From positions 1 to 19,444 of the forward strand of contig CAYFMP010000072.1 of the NCBI GenBank assembly GCA_964344215.1: a stretch of 19,444 nucleotides of DNA, written 5' to 3'. The notes beneath the pieces were generated by a model, which was not told the DNA's origin, ran no database searches, and saw nothing but the letters and a program-made list of their open reading frames with translations. The translations under genes and the position numbers were made by a program. This document shows, one piece after another, positions 1-7,248 of the stretch. Each line of letters begins with the position of its first letter. Position 1 is the stretch's first letter. Source of the stretch: CAYFMP01 sp964344215 (GTDB taxonomy: Bacteria; Pseudomonadota; Alphaproteobacteria; Rhodospirillales; Casp-alpha2).

Positions 1-80
1 CGGCAGGCCGCAACACCGATCTCAGCCGCTTCCATATCAACGTGACCCGCTCTAGAAAAAAGATGTCGCATTCGGGCCAT
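1..80 (-). CDS. 5' end of an unidentified divergent gene, cut by the window edge
   Basis: Reading the minus strand from an ATG at position 80 gives 26 open codons that run off the window (it begins M-A-R-M-R-H-L-F-S-R). A clean Shine-Dalgarno GGAGG lies 7 bases before the ATG. The piece is too short to assign to a family. Its codons (AGA, TCT, TTT, CAT) are less GC-biased than those of the downstream transporter genes. If real, it is divergent from the ABC ATPase gene and the two would share the 81-260 region for control. The call rests only on the ribosome site and the open frame, so it could be chance. Confidence 0.3.
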   Translation of the reverse strand, partial: MARMRHLFSRAGHVDMEAAEIGVAAC

Positions 81-260
81 CGGTGCGCCTCCGTCTCGCC
101 CTATCCTCTTGAAAATTTGAGGGGATTGGGGTTTTTTTTTGGAAGCGAACCGTGCTAGCTTTTGAGTTACCGACGAACCGGTCGGTTGAGAAGACAACGA
201 CAATTGCGTAAAGGCCGCGGGATTGAACAATCGGCCGGACAACCAGGGTGGATACGTAAT

Positions 261-1346
261 ATGCCGGAAACCGACGACGTTCTTGTGCGCTTCAAGGGGG
301 TGCAAAAGAGCTACGATGGCGAAACCCTCGTCGTCAAGAACCTCAACCTGGATGTCGCCCGCGGCGAATTCCTGACCATGCTGGGCCCCTCCGGGTCCGG
401 CAAGACCACATGCCTGATGATGTTGGCCGGTTTCGAGCCGGCCACCCACGGCGAGATCTACCTGGCCGATCAGCCGATCAACAACGTACCGCCCCACAAA
501 CGCGGCATCGGCATGGTGTTTCAGAATTACGCCCTGTTTCCGCACATGACGGTGGCCGAAAATCTGGCCTTTCCGCTGCAGGTCCGCGGCATGGGCAGGA
601 CCGAGATGGAAGAACGCGTCAACAAAGCCCTCGACATGGTGCAGCTCGGCGGTTTCGGCGGCCGCCGCCCGGCCCAGCTCTCCGGCGNNNNNNNNNNNNN
701 NNNNNNNNNNNNNNNNNNNNNNNNNNNNNNNNNNNNNNNNNNNNNNNNNNNNNNNNNNNNNCTCGACAAGCAACTGCGCGAGCAGATGCAGTACGAGATC
801 AAGCACATTCACGAAAGCCTCGGCGTTACCGTCGTCTACGTCACCCACGACCAGGCCGAGGCGCTGACCATGTCGAACCGCATCGCCGTCTTCAACGACG
901 GGGTGATCCAGCAGTTGGCGGCGCCGGACGACCTTTACGAACGTCCCGAGAATGCCTTCGTCGCCCAGTTCATCGGCGAGAACAACACGCTGATGGGCGA
1001 AGTCAAGGACGTCAACGGCGAATCCTGCACGGTCGAGGTCGAAGGCGGCGGCGAGGTCAAGGCCAAGGTCGTCAACGTCAACGGCGCCGGCTCACGGACC
1101 ACGCTGTCGCTGCGCCCCGAACGGGTCGAGGTCAATCCGCCGGACGGGAAGTTCCCCAACAATTTCGACGCCCATATCCAGGAACTGATTTATCTGGGCG
1201 ACCATATCCGCACGCGGGCCAACGTGTGCGGTCAGGACGATTTCATCGTCAAGATTCCGAACGCCGCCCACCACGCCGCGCTAAAAGAAGGCGAGACGGC
1301 GAAGTTCGGTTGGACCATGGAGGATTGCCGGGCGCTGGACGGCTGA
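261..1346 (+). CDS. ABC transporter ATP-binding protein, spermidine/putrescine (PotA) type, with a masked gap
   Basis: Cytoplasmic ATPase subunit of an importer; it couples ATP hydrolysis to uptake through the two permeases downstream. The Walker A motif GPSGSGKTT is at residues 42-50, the Q-loop glutamine is near residue 88 (VFQNYALFPH), and the H-loop VTHDQAEAL is near 194-202. A C-terminal TOBE-like region contains LSLRPERVEV. The LSGGQ signature begins at LSG, then 25 codons (residues 143-167), including the expected Walker B, are hidden by Ns. The ATG at 261 is chosen because homologues start just before the V-x-F-x-x-V-x-K-x-Y motif; an in-frame TTG at 162 would add 33 basic residues unlike the family. 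About 361 residues, normal for PotA. Family assignment is sure; the substrate is not, because PotA-type systems also serve opines, quaternary amines and other amines. Confidence 0.93.
   Translation: MPETDDVLVRFKGVQKSYDGETLVVKNLNLDVARGEFLTMLGPSGSGKTTCLMMLAGFEPATHGEIYLADQPINNVPPHKRGIGMVFQNYALFPHMTVAENLAFPLQVRGMGRTEMEERVNKALDMVQLGGFGGRRPAQLSGXXXXXXXXXXXXXXXXXXXXXXXXXLDKQLREQMQYEIKHIHESLGVTVVYVTHDQAEALTMSNRIAVFNDGVIQQLAAPDDLYERPENAFVAQFIGENNTLMGEVKDVNGESCTVEVEGGGEVKAKVVNVNGAGSRTTLSLRPERVEVNPPDGKFPNNFDAHIQELIYLGDHIRTRANVCGQDDFIVKIPNAAHHAALKEGETAKFGWTMEDCRALDG
688..761. other. Run of 74 Ns inside the ATPase gene
   Basis: Unresolved bases replace the end of the ABC signature and all of Walker B. 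The reading frame is kept across the gap. In PotA-type proteins about 27 residues separate the LSG of the signature from the LD after the D-loop, but the gap allows only 25. The true gap is therefore probably nearer 80 bases, and the N count is an estimate. Confidence 0.97.
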
Positions 1347-1480
1347 CGGAAGGCCCCGCATAGGGAGGCGGTTGACGGATTTCCGCCGATCGCCCGGATC
1401 GACGAGGAGGACAGCGCCGGGATATCCGGTGCCTTCTCGAATATGGAAGGGACTTAGGAAAAACAGGGAGAAATGGACCA

Positions 1481-2569
1481 ATGAAAGATATGCTGAAACT
1501 CTCGACCATTGCCGCCGCCGGGGCTCTCGCCCTCGGCGTCGCGACCGCCCAGGCCGACAGCCTGACGGTCGTTTCGTGGGGTGGCGCCTACACCCAGAGC
1601 CAAGTCAAGGCCTATCACAAGCCGTTCGAGAAAAAATACGGCATCAAGATCAATTCCGAGGACTACAACGGCGGCCTCGCCGAGGTGCAGGCCCAGGTGC
1701 AGGCCAACAACGTGACCTGGGACCTGGTCGACATCGAACTTTCCGACGCCATCAAGGGCTGCGACGAGGGCATCCTCGAGCGGATCGATCCTTCGATCCT
1801 GCCGCCGGCGCCGGACGGCACCCCGGCCACCGAGGACTTCCTGCCGGGCACGCTGGTTGAATGCGGCGTCGGGGAGATCGTCTGGTCGACGATCATCGCC
1901 TATGACGAGACCAGGTTCTCGGGCGCCAAGCCGGCGACCTTGGCGGACTTCTTCAACGTCCAGAAGTTCCCGGGCAAGCGGGCGCTGCGCAAGACCCCGC
2001 GCGTCAATCTGGAATGGGCGCTGATGGCCGATGGCGTCCCCGCCAACAAGGTCTACGAGACCCTGTCGACGGAAGCCGGCGTCGACCGGGCGTTCGCCAA
2101 GCTCGACACCATCAAGAGCAGCCTGATCTGGTGGGAAGCCGGCGCCCAGCCGCCGCAGATGCTGGCCGACGGCGAGGTGCTGATGGCGTCCGCCTACAAC
2201 GGCCGCATCTTCAACGCCCAGAACCTGGAGAAGAAGCCGTTCGTCATCATCTGGGACGGCCAGGTCTGGGACCTCGACCTGTGGGGAATTCCGAAAGGCA
2301 CCAAGAACCTCAAGAACGCCCTCGAGTTCGTCAAGTTCTCGACCGACACGCAGCGTAACGCCGACCAGGCCAAGTACATCTCGTACGGTCCGGTCCGCAA
2401 GTCGGCCGGCAAACTGGTTTCCACCCATGCCGAAACCGGCATCGACATGAAGCCGCACATGCCGACGGCGCCCGCCAACTTCAAGACGGCGCTGCAGAAC
2501 GACTTCGAGTTCTGGGCCGACCATAACGACGAGCTGAACGAGCGTTTCAACGCCTGGCTGGCGAAGTAG
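1481..2569 (+). CDS. Periplasmic solute-binding protein of a PotD/PotF-type ABC importer
   Basis: Captures the ligand in the periplasm and delivers it to the permeases encoded next. The 362-residue protein starts with a Sec signal peptide: Lys at positions 2 and 6, a hydrophobic stretch at 9-22, and cleavage predicted after A-Q-A at residue 25. The mature protein opens with L-T-V-V-S-W-G-G-A-Y, typical of family 1 solute-binding proteins of the PotD/PotF group (COG0687). Length is normal. AGGGAG about 10 bases upstream supports the ATG. The gene lies 134 bases after the ATPase gene and 109 bases before the first permease gene, with a strong hairpin in the second gap. Polyamine is the family default ligand. 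The nearby amine-demethylation genes make a quaternary or methylated amine a reasonable alternative, but the sequence does not decide this. Confidence 0.92.
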   Translation: MKDMLKLSTIAAAGALALGVATAQADSLTVVSWGGAYTQSQVKAYHKPFEKKYGIKINSEDYNGGLAEVQAQVQANNVTWDLVDIELSDAIKGCDEGILERIDPSILPPAPDGTPATEDFLPGTLVECGVGEIVWSTIIAYDETRFSGAKPATLADFFNVQKFPGKRALRKTPRVNLEWALMADGVPANKVYETLSTEAGVDRAFAKLDTIKSSLIWWEAGAQPPQMLADGEVLMASAYNGRIFNAQNLEKKPFVIIWDGQVWDLDLWGIPKGTKNLKNALEFVKFSTDTQRNADQAKYISYGPVRKSAGKLVSTHAETGIDMKPHMPTAPANFKTALQNDFEFWADHNDELNERFNAWLAK

Positions 2570-2589
2570 CGCACGTTCCTGGGAATTGC

Positions 2590-2619
2590 GGGAGGGAAAC
2601 CGGCCCAGGCCGGCCTCCC
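2590..2619 (+). promoter_or_regulatory. Strong GC-rich stem-loop between binding-protein and permease genes
   Basis: The outer arms GGGAGG (2590-2595) and CCTCCC (2614-2619) pair perfectly. After a 4-base bulge (GAAA), the inner arms CCGGC (2600-2604) and GCCGG (2609-2613) pair around a small loop. No U-run follows. A hairpin placed just after a periplasmic binding-protein gene is a known way to stabilise its mRNA and reduce expression of the permeases, as in malE-malF. Partial termination is also possible. Confidence 0.6.
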
Positions 2620-2678
2620 TCCCCGTTCCACCCTCGCACACGGCGACAATTCGTTAAGTTTATTTTCGGACCCCGCCC

Positions 2679-3950
2679 ATGCCACAGGACGCCGCCATCT
2701 CCACCGCCGACGCGCCGATCCTCGCCGCCGATGGGGTGCCGCTCAAGGCCAAGCTCAACCAGGCTAACCGCCGCCGCCGCCTGCGCGCCTTGATGCTGGT
2801 GGTGCCGCTTTTCGTTTTTATTCTGTTCAGTTTCATCATCCCGATCGGCGACATGCTGTTCCGCAGCGTCGACAACCCGACCGTCGCCGAATTGATTCCG
2901 AAGACCATCGCCGAACTCGAAGGCTGGGACGGCAAGGGACTACCCGGCGAACGCGCCTTCGAGGCCGCCGCCAAGGAGATCAAGCTGCTCAAGTTCCGCC
3001 AGAACCTCGGCAAGCTCGGCAGCCGCCTCAATTTCGAGCGCGGCGGCATGCGCAGCCTGATCACCAAGACCGGCCGCAAGATCAGGAAGGTTCAACACGG
3101 CCCCTATAAGGAAGCCCTGATGGGCATCGACAAGCGTTGGGGACAGCGCGAATCTTGGACGACGCTTAAGCTGATCGGGGCGCGATACACCGGTGTCAAC
3201 TACCTGGCCGCCGTCGACCGCCGCATCGACGCCGACGGCGACATCGTCATGCAGCCGGAGGTCCGCCAGATCTACATGATCCTGTGGACGCGGACCATGT
3301 GGATCAGCCTGGCGGTGACCGTGTTCTGTCTGCTTCTGGGCTACCCGATTTCGTATCTGCTGGCGACGCTGCCGCTGCGTACCAGCAACCTGTTGATGAT
3401 CATGGTGCTGTTGCCGTTCTGGACGTCGCTGCTGGTCCGAACGACCTCGTGGATCGTGTTGTTACAGGGACACGGGGTGATCAACGACCTGTTGGTGTGG
3501 ATCGGCATCATCTCGGAAGAAGGCCGCATCCGCATGATCTACAACTGGATCGGCACCCTGATCGCCATGACCCAGATCCTGCTGCCGTTCATGGTGCTGC
3601 CCTTGTACAGCGTCATGAAGACGATCCCGCCGAGCTATATGCGCGCGGCGCAGTCGATGGGGGCGACGCCGGCCTGGTCGTTCTACAAGGTCTACCTGCC
3701 GCAATCGGTGCCGGGGATCGGGGCCGGCTGCCTGTTGGTGTTCATCCTCTCCATCGGCTACTACATCACGCCGGCCCTGGTCGGCGGCGAGGACGGCCAG
3801 TTGATCTCCAACTTCATCGCCTATCACATGAAGAGCTCGTTGAACTGGGGCTTGGCGGCGGCCCTGGGCACCACGCTTTTGGCCGTGGTTCTGGTGTTGT
3901 ATTGGGTCTACGACAAGATCGTCGGCATCGACAACATGAAGATGGGCTAA
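2679..3950 (+). CDS. ABC transporter permease, PotB type, with a long insert after the first membrane helix
   Basis: Inner-membrane channel subunit. A basic N-terminus is followed by a first membrane helix at about residues 37-60. Further helices start near residue 205. The EAA-type loop that docks on the ATPase is seen as R-A-A-Q-S-M-G-A-T-P from residue 322. Between helix 1 and the rest is an insert of about 135 residues (about 62-198), charged and Lys/Arg-rich, expected on the periplasmic side. PotB proteins are usually near 285-300 residues, so at 423 residues this one is long because of the insert. The ribosome site before the ATG is weak, which fits lower expression than the binding protein. 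The stop is 6 bases before the next permease start. Confidence 0.9.
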   Translation: MPQDAAISTADAPILAADGVPLKAKLNQANRRRRLRALMLVVPLFVFILFSFIIPIGDMLFRSVDNPTVAELIPKTIAELEGWDGKGLPGERAFEAAAKEIKLLKFRQNLGKLGSRLNFERGGMRSLITKTGRKIRKVQHGPYKEALMGIDKRWGQRESWTTLKLIGARYTGVNYLAAVDRRIDADGDIVMQPEVRQIYMILWTRTMWISLAVTVFCLLLGYPISYLLATLPLRTSNLLMIMVLLPFWTSLLVRTTSWIVLLQGHGVINDLLVWIGIISEEGRIRMIYNWIGTLIAMTQILLPFMVLPLYSVMKTIPPSYMRAAQSMGATPAWSFYKVYLPQSVPGIGAGCLLVFILSIGYYITPALVGGEDGQLISNFIAYHMKSSLNWGLAAALGTTLLAVVLVLYWVYDKIVGIDNMKMG

Positions 3951-3956
3951 CGGATC

Positions 3957-4808
3957 ATGGCGCTTCCTCCCTATGTCGGACCGCTCGGGCGATTGTGGCA
4001 TTACGGTTTCCGCACCTATTGCGGTTTCGTCTTCACCTTCCTGATTGCGCCGCTGATCGTCATCATTCCATTGTCGTTCAACGCCGAGCCCTACTTCACC
4101 TTCAGCTCGCAAATGATGTCGCTCGACCCGGACGCCTTTTCGCTGCGTTGGTACCAGGACATCGTCAACAACCGTCAATGGGGGGAATCGGCCATCAACA
4201 GCATCATCGTCGCCGTCTCCGCCACTCTGATCGCCACCACGCTCGGTACGCTTGCCGCGTTGGGGCTGTCGCAGCCCTATATGCCGTACCGCGGCGCCGC
4301 CATGGCGGTGCTGATTTCGCCGATGATCGTGCCGGTCATCATCTCGGCCGCCGGCATGTTCTTCTTCTACTCCAAGCTCGGCCTGGCCCAGACCTACGTC
4401 GGTCTGATCCTGGCCCACGCCGCGCTCGGCACGCCGTTCGTCGTCATCACCGTGACCGCCACCCTGATCGGTTTCGACCACAGCTTGACCCGGGCCGCCG
4501 CCAACCTAGGGGCGACGCCGACACGGACTTTCTTCAAGGTGATCATGCCGCTGGTCACGCCGGGCATGATCTCGGGCGGCCTGTTCGCCTTCATCACTTC
4601 TTTTGACGAGGTCGTGGTGGTGTTCTTCCTGGCCGGTTTCGAGCAGCGCACCATCCCGCGCCAGATGTGGGCCGGCATCCGCGAACAGATCAGCCCGACA
4701 ATCCTCGCCGTCGCCACCCTGCTGGTCGTCTTCTCGATCATCCTGTTGGCCACCATCGAAATGCTGCGGCGGCGTTCGGAACGGCTGCGCGGCATGAGCC
4801 CGGGCTAA
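3957..4808 (+). CDS. ABC transporter permease, PotC type
   Basis: Second inner-membrane permease of the importer, 283 residues, normal for PotC. The first hydrophobic helix lies at about residues 20-42. Several others follow, and the EAA loop is R-A-A-A-N-L-G-A-T-P from residue 179, with the usual K-V-I-M-P after it. The segment F-D-E-V-V-V-V-F-F-L-A-G is a PotC/PotI hallmark. It starts 6 bases after the PotB-type gene, so the two are translationally linked and should form the heterodimeric channel. Confidence 0.92.
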   Translation: MALPPYVGPLGRLWHYGFRTYCGFVFTFLIAPLIVIIPLSFNAEPYFTFSSQMMSLDPDAFSLRWYQDIVNNRQWGESAINSIIVAVSATLIATTLGTLAALGLSQPYMPYRGAAMAVLISPMIVPVIISAAGMFFFYSKLGLAQTYVGLILAHAALGTPFVVITVTATLIGFDHSLTRAAANLGATPTRTFFKVIMPLVTPGMISGGLFAFITSFDEVVVVFFLAGFEQRTIPRQMWAGIREQISPTILAVATLLVVFSIILLATIEMLRRRSERLRGMSPG

Positions 4809-4830
4809 GACACGGGCACCGGAGATCATC

Positions 4831-5274
4831 ATGAAAAAGGGAATCCTGGTCGCCACCGACGCCTCGCCGGTGTCCAACCGCGCTGTCGTCGCGGCCGCCG
4901 AAATGGCGGCCCGCTTCGACGTCAAGTTGGTCATCCTGCATGTGGTCCGCGACATGCAGCTGCCGGCCGAGGTTCAACAGATGGCCGAGGTCGAGAAGAT
5001 CGTCGGCGCCCGCCAGGAGGTCCTCGAGTATGTCGGTCAACGTATCCTCAAGGAGGCCGAGGAGCGGGCCGAGCAGGCCGGCGCCGAGGAGGTCGAGACC
5101 AAGCTCGGCGACGGCGATCCGGCTTCGGCAATTGTCAACATGGCCAAGGCCAACGGCGTCGATCTCGTCGTCATCGGGACGCGCGGGCTCGGCGACTTGA
5201 AGGGCATGTTCATGGGCAGCGTGTCGCGCAAGGTGACCAACATCTGCGAGGTCAACTGCCTGGTCGTCCGCTAA
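4831..5274 (+). CDS. Universal stress protein, UspA family, ATP-binding type
   Basis: Small cytoplasmic nucleotide-binding protein of 147 residues, a single Usp domain. It starts with the family's first strand (G-I-L-V-A-T-D at 4-10). It carries the ATP-binding signature G-2x-G-9x-G-S: G116, G119, G129, S130. It therefore belongs to the ATP-binding branch rather than the non-binding UspA branch. It begins 22 bases after the permease stop with GGAG before the ATG, so it is probably the last gene of the transporter operon. Usp proteins beside transporters often bind or modulate them in response to energy state; that role here is inference from position only. Confidence 0.92.
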   Translation: MKKGILVATDASPVSNRAVVAAAEMAARFDVKLVILHVVRDMQLPAEVQQMAEVEKIVGARQEVLEYVGQRILKEAEERAEQAGAEEVETKLGDGDPASAIVNMAKANGVDLVVIGTRGLGDLKGMFMGSVSRKVTNICEVNCLVVR

Positions 5275-5362
5275 CCTCCGTCCGGTACCGCTTCTTCACC
5301 TGGGTGATAGCCTCGAACTAAGAGTCGATCGGAAACGACGTCTGCCGCGTAAAACGAGACTC

Positions 5363-5392
5363 TTGATCGGATGATCGCAATCTACCTAGAAT
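5363..5392 (+). promoter_or_regulatory. Sigma70-like promoter for the unknown gene at 5428
   Basis: A -35 box TTGATC (5363-5368) and a -10 box TAGAAT (5387-5392) are separated by 18 bases; they match the consensus at 4/6 and 5/6. Transcription would start near 5399 and leave a short leader with GGGAGG at 5416-5421. This separates the next gene from the transporter operon. Confidence 0.5.
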
Positions 5393-5427
5393 AGGGTCGT
5401 CCATTCGGATACAACGGGAGGATCGAC

Positions 5428-5802
5428 ATGCCCAACGAGGATCTGGACAACAGAAAAATCAGTCCGCTCAGCCAAACCTACCAGTCGGGCCACTACCGGG
5501 TAACCGATTCCAACATTCAGGTTGCCGGCGGCAGGTATATGTTTTCCTTCAACGCCCATTCCACCGACAACAGGTACGATTACCCCGATTCAAGCCATGC
5601 GCCGTGGGTCAAGGTTCAATTCTACGATGAAGACGGCGATGCCGTCGGCGCGAACCGCAACACCGTCGAAGGAACGGTCAACGGCGGCGGCGGCTCGAAT
5701 CCCCACACCAAGGATATTACGAACCTTTTCGACCCGACGACGCTGAGGAAAGCGAGAGCCTTCAATGTTTCGTTCTCGAGAATGAGGGAACACCACATCT
5801 GA
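5428..5802 (+). CDS. Hypothetical protein, 124 residues, probably beta-rich
   Basis: Not recognised. The start is well supported: GGGAGG 6 bases before the ATG and a promoter-like sequence further upstream. The protein has no signal peptide and no membrane helix. It is rich in Asn, Asp, Ser, Thr and Tyr, with alternating polar and hydrophobic residues (for example R-Y-M-F-S-F-N-A-H and W-V-K-V-Q-F-Y-D) and a Gly-rich turn (N-G-G-G-G-S-N). These features suggest a small beta-sandwich or lectin-like fold. Codon choice (AGA, AAA, AGT, TAT) is less GC-biased than in the neighbours, which may mean recent acquisition. It stands alone, convergent with the M24 gene. No function is proposed. Confidence 0.7.
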   Translation: MPNEDLDNRKISPLSQTYQSGHYRVTDSNIQVAGGRYMFSFNAHSTDNRYDYPDSSHAPWVKVQFYDEDGDAVGANRNTVEGTVNGGGGSNPHTKDITNLFDPTTLRKARAFNVSFSRMREHHI

Positions 5803-5867
5803 CCGGTTCGAGATACCACCCCGTCACTGGAGTAGTGCTCCTTATCCGAGACCCCGGCACCTGGCAA

Positions 5868-5886
5868 GCCGCCACCGGCCGGCGGC
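5868..5886. terminator. GC-rich hairpin between convergent genes
   Basis: GCCGCC (5868-5873) and GGCGGC (5881-5886) form a 6-bp stem with a 7-base loop, in the 90-base gap between the 3' ends of the unknown gene and the M24 gene. There is no U-run on either strand. A role in ending or protecting the two convergent transcripts is possible but weakly supported. Confidence 0.3.
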
Positions 5887-5892
5887 GCACCT

Positions 5893-7065
5893 TCACTCTT
5901 TGACGTAAAGTTCCTGCGGGAAGTCGCAGAAGCGCTCGGCGCCGGTCTCGGTGATGCGGATGCATTCCGAGATCTCCACCCCCCAGTCGTCCATCCAGAT
6001 TCCCGGCATGACGTGGATGGTCATGTTGGGCCGGAGCTCGGTGGTGTCGCCGGCACGCAGGCTCAGCGTGTGCTCGCCCCAGTCGGGCGGATACGCCAGC
6101 CCGGTCGAGTAGCCCATCCGCGAGTCCTTGACGACGCCGCCACGGGAAACGACGGCGGTCCAGGCGGCGACCACCTCTTCGCAGGTGACGCCGGGCCTGG
6201 CGGCGTCGATGGCGGCGGCCAGTCCGTCGACGACGACGGCCGCGGTGTCGGCAAGCTTCTCGGGCGGCGGGCCGAGGTGCAGGGTGCGGGCCATCGGGCA
6301 GTGGTAGCGCTGCCGGCAGCCGGCCAGCTCCAGGATGGTCGCCTCGCCGGCCTCGAAGGCGGCCGAATTCCAGGTCAGGTGCGGCGTCGAGGTGCCGATG
6401 CCGGTCGGCAGCATCGGCACCAGCGACGTGTACTCGCCGCCGTATTCTGGCGTTCCGGTGTAGTGCGCCGCGTGGATGGCGGCGGCCGCGTCGCACTGCC
6501 GTACGCCGGGCTCGATGGCATCAAAGCCGGCCCGCATGGTCTTCTCGATGAGCCGCGCCGCTTGCGTCATGTAGACGATCTCGGCCTCGCTCTTGACCAC
6601 CCGCACCCAGTTGACCAGCAGGTTGGCATCGACGATACGGGCATTGGGCAGGCCGCGGGCCAGGGCGTCGTGGCAGGCCGCCGTGTAGTAATAGGCGTCC
6701 ATCTCGACGCCGACGGTGCCCTTGTCCAGGCGTCGCCGTTTCAACTCGTCGGCCATGAAGTCCCAGGCGTGGCGCTCGGTCGACTGCACGTAGTCGTCCG
6801 GGTAGCCGACGATGTTCCCGTCGGCGAGGTAGGTGGTGACGACGGCGCCGCCGCGGTCGATGCCGCGGACGATGCAGACCGGCTCCTCCAACTCGAGGCC
6901 GACGACGACGACCTGCGGTGTGTAGAACGACCAGCCGTCGTAGCCGGTCAGGTAGTTCATATTGGCGGTGTCGGCCGCCAGCAGCACGTCGATGCCGCTC
7001 TCGGCCATGCGCTGCTTGGTCTTTTCCAGACGCGTCAGGTACTCGGACTTGTCGAAGGCGAGCAT
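5893..7065 (-). CDS. Ectoine-hydrolase (DoeA/EutD)-like M24 family protein
   Basis: Pita-bread-fold hydrolase of 390 residues, cytoplasmic. It has the two-domain layout of creatinase and DoeA: an N-terminal domain with G-Y-D-G-W-S-F (41-47), then V-Q-S-T-E-R-H (93-99), and a C-terminal catalytic domain with P-H-L-T-W-N (228-233), R-Y-H-C-P-M-A-R-T (253-261) and Y-P-P-D-W-G-E (325-331). Four of the five metal ligands of M24 aminopeptidases are missing; for instance the usual E-P-G is M-P-G at 353-355. This points to creatinase-like, metal-free chemistry that opens a C-N bond. The ATG at 7065 is preferred because AGGA precedes it and homologues start there; 39 upstream residues are open but look non-native. 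DoeA opens ectoine to N-acetyl-diaminobutyrate, but no DoeB deacetylase gene is seen nearby, so the substrate is open. Confidence 0.85.
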   Translation of the reverse strand: MLAFDKSEYLTRLEKTKQRMAESGIDVLLAADTANMNYLTGYDGWSFYTPQVVVVGLELEEPVCIVRGIDRGGAVVTTYLADGNIVGYPDDYVQSTERHAWDFMADELKRRRLDKGTVGVEMDAYYYTAACHDALARGLPNARIVDANLLVNWVRVVKSEAEIVYMTQAARLIEKTMRAGFDAIEPGVRQCDAAAAIHAAHYTGTPEYGGEYTSLVPMLPTGIGTSTPHLTWNSAAFEAGEATILELAGCRQRYHCPMARTLHLGPPPEKLADTAAVVVDGLAAAIDAARPGVTCEEVVAAWTAVVSRGGVVKDSRMGYSTGLAYPPDWGEHTLSLRAGDTTELRPNMTIHVMPGIWMDDWGVEISECIRITETGAERFCDFPQELYVKE

Positions 7066-7248
7066 GGGGATTCCTGTCGGAAACGGGGCCGGTTCCGGAG
7101 CGGCCGAACGACTGTAGCCGACCCCCCGAAACACCGCAAACAAACCCCGCAACAGGGCTGGTGACGACAAAGGTTTATTCAATTCGCGACGTGGACTATC
7201 CTAATGGCGCAGGACGCCTGTGGCGGCTGGCCGAAGGAGGGCTGGGCC
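7066..7248. promoter_or_regulatory. Divergent control region of the M24 gene and AraC regulator gene
   Basis: This 183-base stretch separates two divergently transcribed genes and should hold both promoters. An imperfect dyad, CGGAA (7078-7082) and TTCCG (7093-7097), sits 13 bases before the M24 start and is a possible operator. A poor -10-like TATCCT at 7197-7202 could serve the regulator gene. No strong promoter consensus is visible. AAGGAGG at 7234-7240 is the regulator's ribosome site. Confidence 0.4.

Noticed and set aside
104..123. Possible inverted repeat around AAATTT upstream of the ATPase gene
   Set aside because: The arms are only four bases and unevenly spaced, so it is not better than chance.
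162..260. N-terminal extension of the ATPase from a TTG at 162
   Set aside because: It adds 33 Arg-rich residues not found in PotA proteins and has no ribosome site; the ATG at 261 fits the family start.
1454..2641. Long minus-strand open frame opposite the binding-protein gene
   Set aside because: It is the antisense of a clear family gene in GC-rich DNA, and its translation is low-complexity with no motif.
7204..7248. Upstream ATG for the AraC regulator
   Set aside because: The ATG at 7249 has AAGGAGG at ideal distance; the extra 15 residues are not family-like.
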